Positions 7,340 through 15,586 of a stretch of DNA of 39,289 nt are shown here, one piece after another. The position numbers were made by a program, and so were the translations under genes. Origin of the DNA: Gemmatimonadota bacterium (lineage in GTDB: Bacteria > Gemmatimonadota > Gemmatimonadetes > Longimicrobiales > Gaopeijiaceae); assembly GCA_029879725.1 (NCBI GenBank), contig JAOUPR010000030.1, positions 1 to 39,289 on the forward strand, given 5' to 3'. The notes beneath the pieces are model-generated. The model searched no databases and was not told where the DNA came from. It saw only the letters and a list, made by a program, of their open reading frames with translations. How positions within the stretch are numbered: the stretch's first letter is position 1; each line of letters opens with the position of its first letter.

Positions 7340-7341
7340 GA

Positions 7342-8400
7342 TCAGTGCTTCCCGTCGGGGTGGCAGGAGACGCACGACGCGCTGTCGTAGACGTATCCGG
7401 ATACTTCCCGATGGTCCGAGTCGGTGCTCGACTGGGCGTGCTCGTGGCACGAGAAGCAGGTGAAGGACGTGAAGTCGCCCGGCGTGACGTGGCAGGTGGC
7501 ACACCCGTCCCACTTCCCCTTGTGGGCACCCGAATAGATCGGGAAGGAGTGGTCGAAGTCCACGTCGTCCCAACGGGTCTGCCCATGGCAGTCCAGGCAG
7601 GTGGTGGCGAACCCCCACCCGGCGTGGGCGGCATCGTAGTCGGATTGGTGGCACGTGACGCAATCGTCGGGCGAGGCCGGAAGCGGCACCGTGAGCGCCA
7701 TGGTTCCGGGTGTGTGGCAGGTCGCGCAGGGAAGCTCGGCGTGGACCTCCACCAGGGGGTAGCCCGACGCGGCGACGTGGTCGAACCGCGGCGCGTACCC
7801 GAAGGCCACTTCGCTGTGGCAACGGGTGCAATCGGTGGTGTATCCGGCGGCCACGTGGTCGATGGTGGTGGTGGCCAGATACTCGGCCTGGTGGCAGGCG
7901 ATGCACTCGGTGGGGAGGGGCGAATAGGCTCCTCCCCGGTCGTCCGCGTGGCACTGTTCGCAGTCGATCTGCCGGTGCGCCCCCGTCAGAGGGAACGAGG
8001 AGGCGGCGTGGAGGAACTCGCCGTCCAGGTGGAGGAACGACGTCGTGGTGTGGCACGCGGTGCACGTGTCGGACATCCGACCCTGGTGGATGTCCAGGTG
8101 GCACGCCATGCAGTCCGAGGGGGACGCCTGGGGCTCGTCGAAACGAAGATCGAGATGGCATCCCCGGCACACGAGGGTCCGGTGCGCCCCCTCCAGGGGG
8201 AACTCCGTGTCCGAGTCGTGCCGGAAGTCCAGGGGATCCCGCAGGTGGGTCCACGACCGGGGCGTGTGGCAGGACCCGCAGTCCAGGGACTCCGGGAGGG
8301 GGCCATGCACGTCGAGGGGCCGCTCCTGTCCCCGCGCGTGGGATCCGGGAAGGGTCAGGAGGAGCACGGTGATCAGGAGGACCGGTCCGGTACGAGTCAT
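7342..8400 (-). CDS. Periplasmic 13-haem c-type cytochrome
   Basis: A 352-residue secreted protein with a signal peptide (MTRTG, hydrophobic stretch, ending HARGQ) and thirteen CxxCH haem-attachment motifs, from CGSCH near the N-terminus to CVSCH ten residues before the end. Histidines recur in patterns such as FPLEGAH, FPLTGAH and FDHxxA, which commonly supply the distal axial ligand, so most haems are probably bis-His. This is the cytochrome c3/c7-like multihaem type used as an electron wire rather than an enzyme. The ATG overlaps the stop of the 17-haem gene by four bases, and its own stop lies 2 bp before the barrel gene start. There is no lipobox, so it is likely soluble in the periplasm or held by the barrel. 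Confidence 0.9.
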   Translation of the reverse strand: MTRTGPVLLITVLLLTLPGSHARGQERPLDVHGPLPESLDCGSCHTPRSWTHLRDPLDFRHDSDTEFPLEGAHRTLVCRGCHLDLRFDEPQASPSDCMACHLDIHQGRMSDTCTACHTTTSFLHLDGEFLHAASSFPLTGAHRQIDCEQCHADDRGGAYSPLPTECIACHQAEYLATTTIDHVAAGYTTDCTRCHSEVAFGYAPRFDHVAASGYPLVEVHAELPCATCHTPGTMALTVPLPASPDDCVTCHQSDYDAAHAGWGFATTCLDCHGQTRWDDVDFDHSFPIYSGAHKGKWDGCATCHVTPGDFTSFTCFSCHEHAQSSTDSDHREVSGYVYDSASCVSCHPDGKH

Positions 8401-9890
8401 GGGCGCGCTCCGTGGCAATCCCTGCATTCCATCCCCAGGGGACGGTACCGGACCACGGTCCGTCCGTCGGGGACGATGGCGGATGTGTGACACGCGCCGC
8501 ACTCCACGGTGGCGTGGGCGCCGTCCAGCGGATAGGCGGTGGTGGCGTGGTCGAAGGTGCGGATCGAGAAGCTCGAGGTGGTGTGGCATTCGTCGCAGGC
8601 GCGCCCGGAGAACTGCTCGCCGTGGGGATCCGTCTCCGCGTGGCAGGAGGCGCACGAGGAGTGGTCCACCACGAAGGTCCGGGGCCGTTCGGGGGTCGTG
8701 TGGCACCCGGAGCATTCCACCACCAGGTGGGCTCCGTCCAGAACGAAGGGGGAGTCCTGGTTGTGCCGCGTGATCCCGTACGCCGAGGGAACCCAGAGCG
8801 TCTGGTCGTGACATTCCAGGCAATCGGAGGCGCGGCCGGCCTCGTGGAACTCGCCGGCGTGGGCGTCGTCGTGGCAGGCGAGGCAGCTTCCCGCTTCCGG
8901 GCGGGGGAAGGGGTCGCCGAGTGTGCTGCGGTCGAAGGCGAGGTGGATCCCGGCGGGGCGGGTGCGGGCCCGGGCGTCGTGACAGGAGGCGCACGGGGCC
9001 GAGGCGTGCCGTCCCACCAGGTCGAATCCCGTGGAGCGGTGATTGAATCGCCCTTCCACCGCCGACGGGTCCACCCTCTTCCATCCCGCGGTGGAGTGGC
9101 ATCGCGTACAGGCACCCTCCATGGCTCCCCGGTGCGGATCGGCGTGGCAGGCCTGGCAGGTGCCGAAGCTCAACGGCTTGAAGACCAGGGCCCCCCGGCC
9201 CGCACCCTGGCCGCCGGGCCGGGCCGGCGCGTGACACTCCTCGCACGTCACCTGGACGTGGAGCCCGGTGAGCGGATAGCGGGTGCGGGAGTGGTCGAAG
9301 CCGCCGGCCTCCTCCCAGCCGGAGGTGTCGTGGCACTCGGTGCACTCGCGCCCCTCGAACTGGCTTCCGTGGGGATCGTCCTGGGCGTGACACGCCTCGC
9401 AGGTGGTGGGAAGCCCCAGGAACGTGTGGGAAAGCGCGCCGCGGGGCTCCTTGAACTCCACGACGTCGACGTCCGCGACCCGCTCCGGCACGTGGCAGGA
9501 GCGGCATCCCGTCGATTCGTGGGCGCCCTCCAGATCGTACCCGGTGTCCGAATGATCGAACGCGAGGGTGTCGAGGCGCACGAGGGCGAAGTCCTCTCCG
9601 AAGTGATCCTTGTGGCACTCGGCGCACCCCTGATCCGCCACCGTGGCGTGGTACCCCCGCCGAGCCGCGATCCGCGTCCGCAGGGGAGTATGGCATTCCA
9701 GGCAGAGGGTGTTGGACACGCCCGGCTTGCGCAGTTCGTGACACCGGGTGCACGAGCGTATCCCGTCCCACTCGGCGTGTGCGCCGGACAGCTTTCCGGG
9801 AGAGATGATCTGCCCGTCCGCCGCCCCGGGCCGTGCCCCCGTGAAGAGACACAGCGCCAGCCCCACGGCCCACCCGGCCCGGCCCTCCAT
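8397..9890 (-). CDS. Secreted 17-haem c-type cytochrome
   Basis: A 497-residue secreted protein with seventeen CxxCH motifs. The sequence is built from repeats in which F(D/N)H, then T, then YxLxGxH, precedes CxxCH (for example YDLEGAH, YPLTGLH, FDLVGRH, YPLDGAH). This suggests duplication of a two-haem module with paired distal histidines. I chose the ATG at 9890 (MEGRAGWAV) because ACGAGGCGC sits ahead of it and it leads straight into a signal peptide. An in-frame ATG at 9911 would overlap the cytochrome b gene and lacks a ribosome binding site. The gene lies 8 bp after the cytochrome b-like gene and overlaps the 13-haem gene by four bases. It probably carries electrons across the periplasm. 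Confidence 0.88.
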   Translation of the reverse strand: MEGRAGWAVGLALCLFTGARPGAADGQIISPGKLSGAHAEWDGIRSCTRCHELRKPGVSNTLCLECHTPLRTRIAARRGYHATVADQGCAECHKDHFGEDFALVRLDTLAFDHSDTGYDLEGAHESTGCRSCHVPERVADVDVVEFKEPRGALSHTFLGLPTTCEACHAQDDPHGSQFEGRECTECHDTSGWEEAGGFDHSRTRYPLTGLHVQVTCEECHAPARPGGQGAGRGALVFKPLSFGTCQACHADPHRGAMEGACTRCHSTAGWKRVDPSAVEGRFNHRSTGFDLVGRHASAPCASCHDARARTRPAGIHLAFDRSTLGDPFPRPEAGSCLACHDDAHAGEFHEAGRASDCLECHDQTLWVPSAYGITRHNQDSPFVLDGAHLVVECSGCHTTPERPRTFVVDHSSCASCHAETDPHGEQFSGRACDECHTTSSFSIRTFDHATTAYPLDGAHATVECGACHTSAIVPDGRTVVRYRPLGMECRDCHGARP

Positions 9891-9898
9891 GCGCCTCG

Positions 9899-10750
9899 TC
9901 AGAACACCCATGTGTACCCGAAGAGGATGGCCACGGCCACGTGAACCCCCAGGATGATGAACATCACCGCCGCCAGGGGGAGGTGGAGCACGTGCCAGTA
10001 CCGGAACAGCCGCTGGAAGGGATGGAGGAGGAGCGCCTGCTGGTGAAGGCGGGCCTCTTCTCCGGCCAGGGTCAGGATCCCCTGATGAAGATGATCCGAC
10101 ACGCCTTCCGTGCGGAGGGCGCGCCGCAACGCTCCGATGCGGCGGCGGCGGGACAGGTCGGCGGTCACGGCCATGACGAGGGACCGGAGGAGGCCCGGAC
10201 GGGCGACCGACCCCGAGCGGGGGGACAGGATCTCCGACAGACGTCCTCCGGAGATCCCCGTCCGTGCCTCGATCTCCCTCGCAAGCTCATCGGTGCGGGC
10301 GCGCACCGCCGCCGCCTCGAGGAATCGTCCGTTCACCGCTTTGGGGATGCGCACGTACACGTAGCGCCCGAACACTCCGCTGGCCACCACCACCGCCATG
10401 GACCAGAAGGAGATGGCCACGATCCCCCCGAACTTGAAGGAGGTGTGGAGGAGCACCAGGAAGGGTCCCAGCGTGCAGAGGAAGATGTGCACCTGGAGCC
10501 AGGCGCTCAGGGAGCCGAGCTTCGTCAGGGACGTCATCCGCTTGCGGGCGGCGTACCCGATGACGCCGATGACCACCAGCATCGTGCCCACGATCCCGTA
10601 CCCGTGGCCGATGAACCCCGTGGGGGCGAACTGGTCGGCCAGAGGGGAAAACGCCCGTTCCGGGACCGGCAACAGATAGTAATCCAGGCCCCAGAGGAGC
10701 GAAGCTCCCGCCAGCGCGACCCACACGACGAACAGAACGAATCCGAGCAC
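9899..10750 (-). CDS. Cytochrome b-like inner-membrane protein
   Basis: A 283-residue protein with about five membrane segments (near residues 1-20, 48-66, 85-105, 112-130 and 258-278) and a cytoplasmic-type charged region between the fourth and fifth. Histidines in membrane segments (H88 and H102; H253, H256 and H270) could bind two b-type haems. It is not a close match to a named cytochrome b family that I can identify. As first gene ahead of two multihaem cytochromes, it probably passes quinol or oxidoreductase electrons to the periplasm. The frame is open to a TTG at 10834, but GTG at 10750 has GGAG with 5-nt spacing and begins exactly at the first membrane helix, so I use it. Confidence 0.72.
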   Translation of the reverse strand: MLGFVLFVVWVALAGASLLWGLDYYLLPVPERAFSPLADQFAPTGFIGHGYGIVGTMLVVIGVIGYAARKRMTSLTKLGSLSAWLQVHIFLCTLGPFLVLLHTSFKFGGIVAISFWSMAVVVASGVFGRYVYVRIPKAVNGRFLEAAAVRARTDELAREIEARTGISGGRLSEILSPRSGSVARPGLLRSLVMAVTADLSRRRRIGALRRALRTEGVSDHLHQGILTLAGEEARLHQQALLLHPFQRLFRYWHVLHLPLAAVMFIILGVHVAVAILFGYTWVF

Positions 10751-10865
10751 ACCTTCTCCAGAACCGGAGCCGGCCCGGCGGGGGCAGGCAGGGTACGAGG
10801 CGAGGGGAAGACTCTCTCGGGAGGGGTCCCGCAATATCTACACCGACTTCGCCGGCCGGAAAGCC

Positions 10866-11525
10866 CTACCCGATCACGAACAGGGACTTCACCACCCAAC
10901 CCAGGCCCGAGCCCACGTGGCCCAGAGGGCCGAGCCTGCGGGGGCGGTCGACCCGCATGGAGATCTCCGCCATCTGCACGCTGGTCCGCAGGAAGTCGAG
11001 CCGCGCGGTGAGCACTTCGATCTGTTCCTGCACGCGCATCAACTCCCGCTCCATCTGGATCACCTCTCCGACGTCCTCGGCTCTCTCGACGTAGGTGCGT
11101 AGCCGGTCCCGGACCGCGATGAGGTTGTGGATCCGTGCCTCCAGGTCGACGGTCTCGGAGGTGTGGTCCCGCGACGCGATCCGGCGTTCCTTCAGGCGGG
11201 CGAAGGCCTCCAGTGCCTCCAGCGTCGTGTCGAGTTCCCGCGCCGGCACGCGCAGAACCATGGTCAGGCGTCCATTGGACGCGAGATCGGACTGATCCAC
11301 GTACCCCGCGGCCGCGTCCACCGCGTCTCGGGCGCGCTCCGCCACCGCGGAGGGGTCCTCCGACTCCATGCGCATGGAGGCCCGCGTGGATACGAGCCGG
11401 TCGGCGGGTTGTCCTGCCACTCCCGCCGGGCTCCCCGGCTCCGCCGCCATCATCCCTGCGTGTGGTCCCCCCGCGCACCCCGTGAACGAGACCACCATCA
11501 CCGCCACCACCGTCGTCTTCCACAT
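10866..11525 (-). CDS. DUF4349-type lipoprotein
   Basis: A 219-residue protein with a lipoprotein signal (hydrophobic stretch, then FTGC with the lipid-bearing Cys at residue 17). The central part fits the DUF4349 pattern: a beta region with TMVLRVPARELDTTLEAL, then a long coiled coil (about residues 123-190) with LEARIHNLIAVRDRL and MERELMRVQEQIEVL. The last 15 residues (GWVVKSLFVIG) are a short hydrophobic tail; relatives usually end in a membrane segment followed by a cytoplasmic tail, missing here. The molecular role of the family is unknown. The purine-rich GAGGGGGGGGT precedes the ATG. It lies 115 bp upstream of the cytochrome b-like gene on the same strand, so co-transcription is possible. 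Confidence 0.8.
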   Translation of the reverse strand: MWKTTVVAVMVVSFTGCAGGPHAGMMAAEPGSPAGVAGQPADRLVSTRASMRMESEDPSAVAERARDAVDAAAGYVDQSDLASNGRLTMVLRVPARELDTTLEALEAFARLKERRIASRDHTSETVDLEARIHNLIAVRDRLRTYVERAEDVGEVIQMERELMRVQEQIEVLTARLDFLRTSVQMAEISMRVDRPRRLGPLGHVGSGLGWVVKSLFVIG

Positions 11526-11647
11526 ACCCCCCCCTCTGCCCGGAAGGATCGGCTCCCCCCGCGCACGCCGCGGGGCCTGCCTGATCCCGTGACGTGCAAG
11601 ATGTTTGCCAGAGGCGATGGGCTACGGGCGGATGGTCACCTCCAGGG

Positions 11648-12247
11648 TCACGCCCCCCCGGCCGGAGGCGTGATCATGATGTGCGATCCCGGCGTGCCCG
11701 GGAGCATGAGCCACGGCCCGCCCTGGGAGGGCTGTCCCGAGATCCCCGTGGTCGCGGAGGTGGCCCACGGGGTGTAGATGGTCCAGCGCAGGTAGGCGCC
11801 CTCGATCTCGCCGGTGGCGGCGTCGACTCCGGTCCCGGTGAGGATGTAGTTGATGGACCCGTAGGGGATGTCGAGCTTTCCCGCTTCGTACTCCTCCCAG
11901 CGGGCGCGTATCCGATCCTGGCCGGTCACGCCCTCCGCCAGGAGCTCGCGGCCCCGGGCGAAGAACGCCTCGAGCCCCGCATGGTGACACGACACCTCGA
12001 AGCGCTCCGCCTCGGGGTTGGGCGCCATGCAGACGAGGTCGTTGGAGCCCTCGCGCAGCGTCACGAAGGAACCGGCCTCGTCGTACCCCTGCACCAGGGC
12101 GCCGCCACGGAGATCGGCGGGCGCGGCCTGGACCGCCAGGGCGATCTGGGCCTCGGGTCCGAGGTCGGACCAGCCGGTCTGGGCGTGGAGGGCGGGAGTG
12201 ACGAGGGCGGCCGCCGTGAACGCGGCGAGAAACGGGGAGGGACGCAT
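11648..12247 (-). CDS. Secreted protein of unknown function
   Basis: A 199-residue protein with a Sec signal peptide (MRPSPFLAA to ALHAQ, about 23 residues). The mature part has two cysteines (DLVCMAP and EVSCHHAG) that could form a disulfide. The C-terminal half is rich in Gly, Pro and aromatic residues (YGSINYILTGTG, LRWTIYTPWATSATTG). I do not recognise a family. It is divergent from the BNR-repeat gene across a 138-bp gap. The start is chosen because the ATG at 12247 opens the signal peptide; the same frame continues upstream antisense to the BNR gene, but that is a shadow. Confidence 0.75.
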   Translation of the reverse strand: MRPSPFLAAFTAAALVTPALHAQTGWSDLGPEAQIALAVQAAPADLRGGALVQGYDEAGSFVTLREGSNDLVCMAPNPEAERFEVSCHHAGLEAFFARGRELLAEGVTGQDRIRARWEEYEAGKLDIPYGSINYILTGTGVDAATGEIEGAYLRWTIYTPWATSATTGISGQPSQGGPWLMLPGTPGSHIMITPPAGGA

Positions 12248-12385
12248 GGTATTCTCCGGGCCTGGGTTCGGGGATTCAAGGAAGATAAGGCGCCGGTCGC
12301 CGGGGGGGAGGGGGGGACGTCTTGTCGGATTCCCGGCACCGCCCCACTCTGTCCTCCCCGCCATGAACCCCTCAGGAGGAAATCC

Positions 12386-15300
12386 ATGTCCCGTTCGGTC
12401 CACACTTCGCTCGCGGCCCTCGGTGTCCTGGCGACCCTGGCGGCTCTGTCGCTCCCCGCGCCGCTCTCCGCCCAGGATCCCGGCCGGGCACTCGCCCGCC
12501 TCCAATTCCGCTCCATCGGCCCGGTGAACATGGGCGGCCGCGTGTCCGACGTGGACGGCGTTCCGGGCGATCCGAGAGTCCTGTACGTATCCGGGGCCGA
12601 CGGGGGGATCTTCAAATCCACCAACGGCGGCACCACCTTCACCGAGATCTTCAACGACCAGCCGTTCTACTCCATCGGGGCGCTCCACGTGGCTCCGTCG
12701 GACCCCAACGTGCTCTGGGTGGGGACGGGGGAAGGCGACCCGCGCAACTCCACCTCCTACGGGAACGGGGTGTACCGCTCCCTCAACGGAGGGGAGACCT
12801 GGATGCACGTCGGACTTCCGGACAGCGAGCGGATCAAGCGCATCGCCGTGGACCCCCGCGACGCGGACGTGGCGTACGTGTGCGCCCTGGGTCACGCGTG
12901 GGGTCCCAACGAGGAGCGGGGCGTGTTCCGGACGCGGGACGGCGGCGCCACGTGGACCAAGGTCCTCTACGTCGACCAGGACACCGGGTGCTCCGACCTG
13001 GACATGGACCTGTCCAACCCGCGCATCCTGTTCGCGGGGATGTGGACCCACCGCCGCCGTCCGTGGCACTTCCAGGACGGCGGGAAGGAGACGGCGGTGT
13101 ACCGTTCCATGGACGGTGGGGACACCTGGGAGAAGCTCGCCGTGAGCGACGCCCCCATGGCCCGCATCGGCGTGGCCGTGGCCCAGAGCGACCCGCGCAC
13201 GGTATACGTACTCTCCGAGATCCCGGACATGAAGGGCTCGCTCTGGCGCTCGGACGACCGGGGCGCGACGTGGCGGGTGGTGAACACCGACCCCAACATC
13301 AACTTCCGCCCCTTCTACTACTCCGACATCCGGGTGGCTCCGGACAACCCCGAGGTCCTGTACGCCCTCTCCGGTGGGCTGAGCAAGTCCACCGACGGGG
13401 GCCGGACCTTCGAGCGCATCGCTCGGGACGTCCATGGTGACCACCAGTCCTTCTGGATCGATCCGCTCGACTCCGACCGCGTGATCAGTGGCTCCGACGG
13501 CGGCGTGCAGCTCTCCTTCGACGCGGCGGAGAACTTCGACATCCTCCGCAACCTGACCCTCTCCCAGTACTACCAGATCTTCACCGACGACCAGGATCCG
13601 TACTGGATCTGCGGTGGCCTCCAGGACAACGGCCACTGGTGTGGCCCCTCCAACTCCCTCATGTCGGCGGGGATCCTGGCGGACGAGTGGTTCACCACCG
13701 CCGGCGGCGACGGCTTCTACGCCGTGCCCGTGCCGGGGATGCCGTGGCTGATCTACTCCGCCAGCCAGGGGGGGAACATCATCCTCACCGACACGCGCAC
13801 GGGGGCGCAGCGCCGTGTCCACCCGTATCCGCGCATCGTGGGATCGGCGGGCGACGCCCTGGTGGATCACCGCTACCGCTTCAACTGGGACGCGCCCATC
13901 CACATCTCCCCCCACGACCCGGCCACGGTGTACTTCGGCGGCAACGTCCTGTTCAAGAGCACCGACTTCGGCACGAGCTGGGAGGAGATCAGCGCGGACC
14001 TCACCACCGACGACCCGGCCAAGCAGCAGTCCTCGGGGGGCGACATCTACACGGACAACACCGCGGCGGAGTTCCACACCACCATCATCACCATCGCCGA
14101 GTCGCCGGTGCAGCCCGGCGTGATCTGGGTGGGCACCGACGACGGGAACATCCAGATCACCCAGGACGGCGGCGGGACCTGGACCAACGTGGCGGGGAAC
14201 GTGCGGGGCCTTCCCGCCGAGACGTGGATCGCCAAGATCGACGCCTCGTGGCACGACGCGGGGACGGCATACGTGGCGGTGGACAACCATCGCCTCGACG
14301 ATTTCACTCCCCATGTCTACGTGACCCGCGACTACGGTGCCACGTGGGAGGACCTCTCCGGCGGGCTCCCGCAGGACGACTACGTGAAGGTGGTCCGGGA
14401 GGACCCGCGCAACGCGAACCTCCTCTATCTGGGAATGGAGCGGGGGATGTTCGCTTCGTGGGACGCCGGGAAGAGCTGGGTGAGCATCCGGGGGAACATC
14501 CCCCCGGTCTCGGTGCGCGACATCAAGGTCCAGCAGGAATACAACGACCTGGTGGTGGGAACGCACGGACGCGGCGCGTACGTCCTGGACGACCTCTCGT
14601 CGTTCCAGGAACTGGGCGACGCCATGGCCGATCCGGACGGCGCGTACCTCTTCACCGTGCGCAGGGCTACCCGCTGGCAGATCGCCAACCGCGACTCCAA
14701 CCAGGGCCAGCGGGTGTTCAGAGGGGAGAACCCGGCCCAGGGGGCCATCCTCCGGTACTACCTCTCGGAGGCCCCGGCGGCACCGCTGAAGATGACCATC
14801 ACGGACATGCGCGGCCAGACGGTGCGTACGCTGCGGCTACGCGGCGCGGGCGCGGGCGTGAACGAGGCGGAGTGGGATCTCCGCCACGAGGGGCCGGCGG
14901 CCATCCCCGGCGAGACGTCCGGGGGAGGCGGTGGGTTCCGGGGATTCTCCGGCGGGCCGAAGGTCGTGCCGGGCGTCTACACCGCCACCCTGGAAGGAGG
15001 CGGTTGGGCCAGGAGCCGCACCTTCGAGGTCCGCGGCGACCCGCGGGTGGAGATGGGCGAGGCACAGTACCGCGCCCAGTTCGAGGCGGTGATGGCGCTC
15101 CGTGATCTCACCACGCAGGTCAACCAGTCCATCGGGACGGCGGAGAGCGTCATGAAGCAGCTCCGGGACCTGGCGGGCACCCTCGCCACGTTGGGCGAGG
15201 ACGCCGCCCTGGTGTCGGAGATCGAGGCCGCCGAGGGAGAGGTCCAGGGCGTGAGCGACGAGTACCTGCGACGTCCTCCGCCCCGCATGGGGTACCGTCA

Positions 15301-15526
15301 GCGCCCTCGCGTCAGCGAGGAATTGCGGTCGCTCATGGGTGCCATCGGAGGGGTGGAGGCGCCCATCACGGTTCCCCAGGAGCGCCGTCTCGAGCAGATC
15401 CGCGGCGAGGTGCGTGAGGCCGTGGACGCCCTGAACGTGATCCTGGACACCACCATCCGCGAGTTGAACGAAAAGCTCGGGGACCGGGCGCACATCATGG
15501 TGAACCGTCCCCGCATGGTGTCGTAG
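12386..15526 (+). CDS. Secreted BNR/sortilin-type beta-propeller protein
   Basis: A 1046-residue exported protein (signal peptide ending LSAQ near residue 30). About ten BNR-type Asp-box repeats SxDxGxTW are spread through it, for example STNGGTTF (78-85), SLNGGETW (132-139), TRDGGATW, SMDGGDTW, STDFGTSW, TQDGGGTW and TRDYGATW. They indicate one or two large beta-propellers like those in sortilin/VPS10 and sialidase-type proteins. After the propeller region come an Ig-like segment (KMTITDMRGQTVRTL) and a helical C-terminal domain. Such proteins are often annotated as glycosyl hydrolases, but I see no catalytic set, so enzymatic activity is unproven. The start is fixed by AGGAGGA 5 nt before the ATG. 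It appears monocistronic, with a terminator at 15544-15571. Confidence 0.87.
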   Translation: MSRSVHTSLAALGVLATLAALSLPAPLSAQDPGRALARLQFRSIGPVNMGGRVSDVDGVPGDPRVLYVSGADGGIFKSTNGGTTFTEIFNDQPFYSIGALHVAPSDPNVLWVGTGEGDPRNSTSYGNGVYRSLNGGETWMHVGLPDSERIKRIAVDPRDADVAYVCALGHAWGPNEERGVFRTRDGGATWTKVLYVDQDTGCSDLDMDLSNPRILFAGMWTHRRRPWHFQDGGKETAVYRSMDGGDTWEKLAVSDAPMARIGVAVAQSDPRTVYVLSEIPDMKGSLWRSDDRGATWRVVNTDPNINFRPFYYSDIRVAPDNPEVLYALSGGLSKSTDGGRTFERIARDVHGDHQSFWIDPLDSDRVISGSDGGVQLSFDAAENFDILRNLTLSQYYQIFTDDQDPYWICGGLQDNGHWCGPSNSLMSAGILADEWFTTAGGDGFYAVPVPGMPWLIYSASQGGNIILTDTRTGAQRRVHPYPRIVGSAGDALVDHRYRFNWDAPIHISPHDPATVYFGGNVLFKSTDFGTSWEEISADLTTDDPAKQQSSGGDIYTDNTAAEFHTTIITIAESPVQPGVIWVGTDDGNIQITQDGGGTWTNVAGNVRGLPAETWIAKIDASWHDAGTAYVAVDNHRLDDFTPHVYVTRDYGATWEDLSGGLPQDDYVKVVREDPRNANLLYLGMERGMFASWDAGKSWVSIRGNIPPVSVRDIKVQQEYNDLVVGTHGRGAYVLDDLSSFQELGDAMADPDGAYLFTVRRATRWQIANRDSNQGQRVFRGENPAQGAILRYYLSEAPAAPLKMTITDMRGQTVRTLRLRGAGAGVNEAEWDLRHEGPAAIPGETSGGGGGFRGFSGGPKVVPGVYTATLEGGGWARSRTFEVRGDPRVEMGEAQYRAQFEAVMALRDLTTQVNQSIGTAESVMKQLRDLAGTLATLGEDAALVSEIEAAEGEVQGVSDEYLRRPPPRMGYRQRPRVSEELRSLMGAIGGVEAPITVPQERRLEQIRGEVREAVDALNVILDTTIRELNEKLGDRAHIMVNRPRMVS

Positions 15527-15543
15527 CGGAATGACCGTGCGCC

Positions 15544-15571
15544 GGAGCCCGCCCGGAAACGGGCGGGCTCC
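15544..15571. terminator. Bidirectional hairpin between convergent genes
   Basis: A perfect 12-bp inverted repeat, GGAGCCCGCCCG and its complement, with a GAAA tetraloop lies between the convergent BNR and hexosaminidase genes. No U-tract follows on either strand, so termination efficiency is uncertain. Confidence 0.65.
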
Positions 15572-15586
15572 ACGCCGGCCCCCCGA

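Noticed and set aside
7372-9790. Regularly spaced short repeats that might suggest a CRISPR-like or satellite array
   Set aside because: They are the CxxCH codons and their flanks in two multihaem cytochromes; spacing varies and the frame is coding throughout.
11648-14566. A 972-codon open frame antisense to the BNR-repeat gene
   Set aside because: Only its last 199 codons, starting at the signal peptide at 12247, look like protein. The rest is low-complexity shadow of the BNR gene, as expected in GC-rich DNA.
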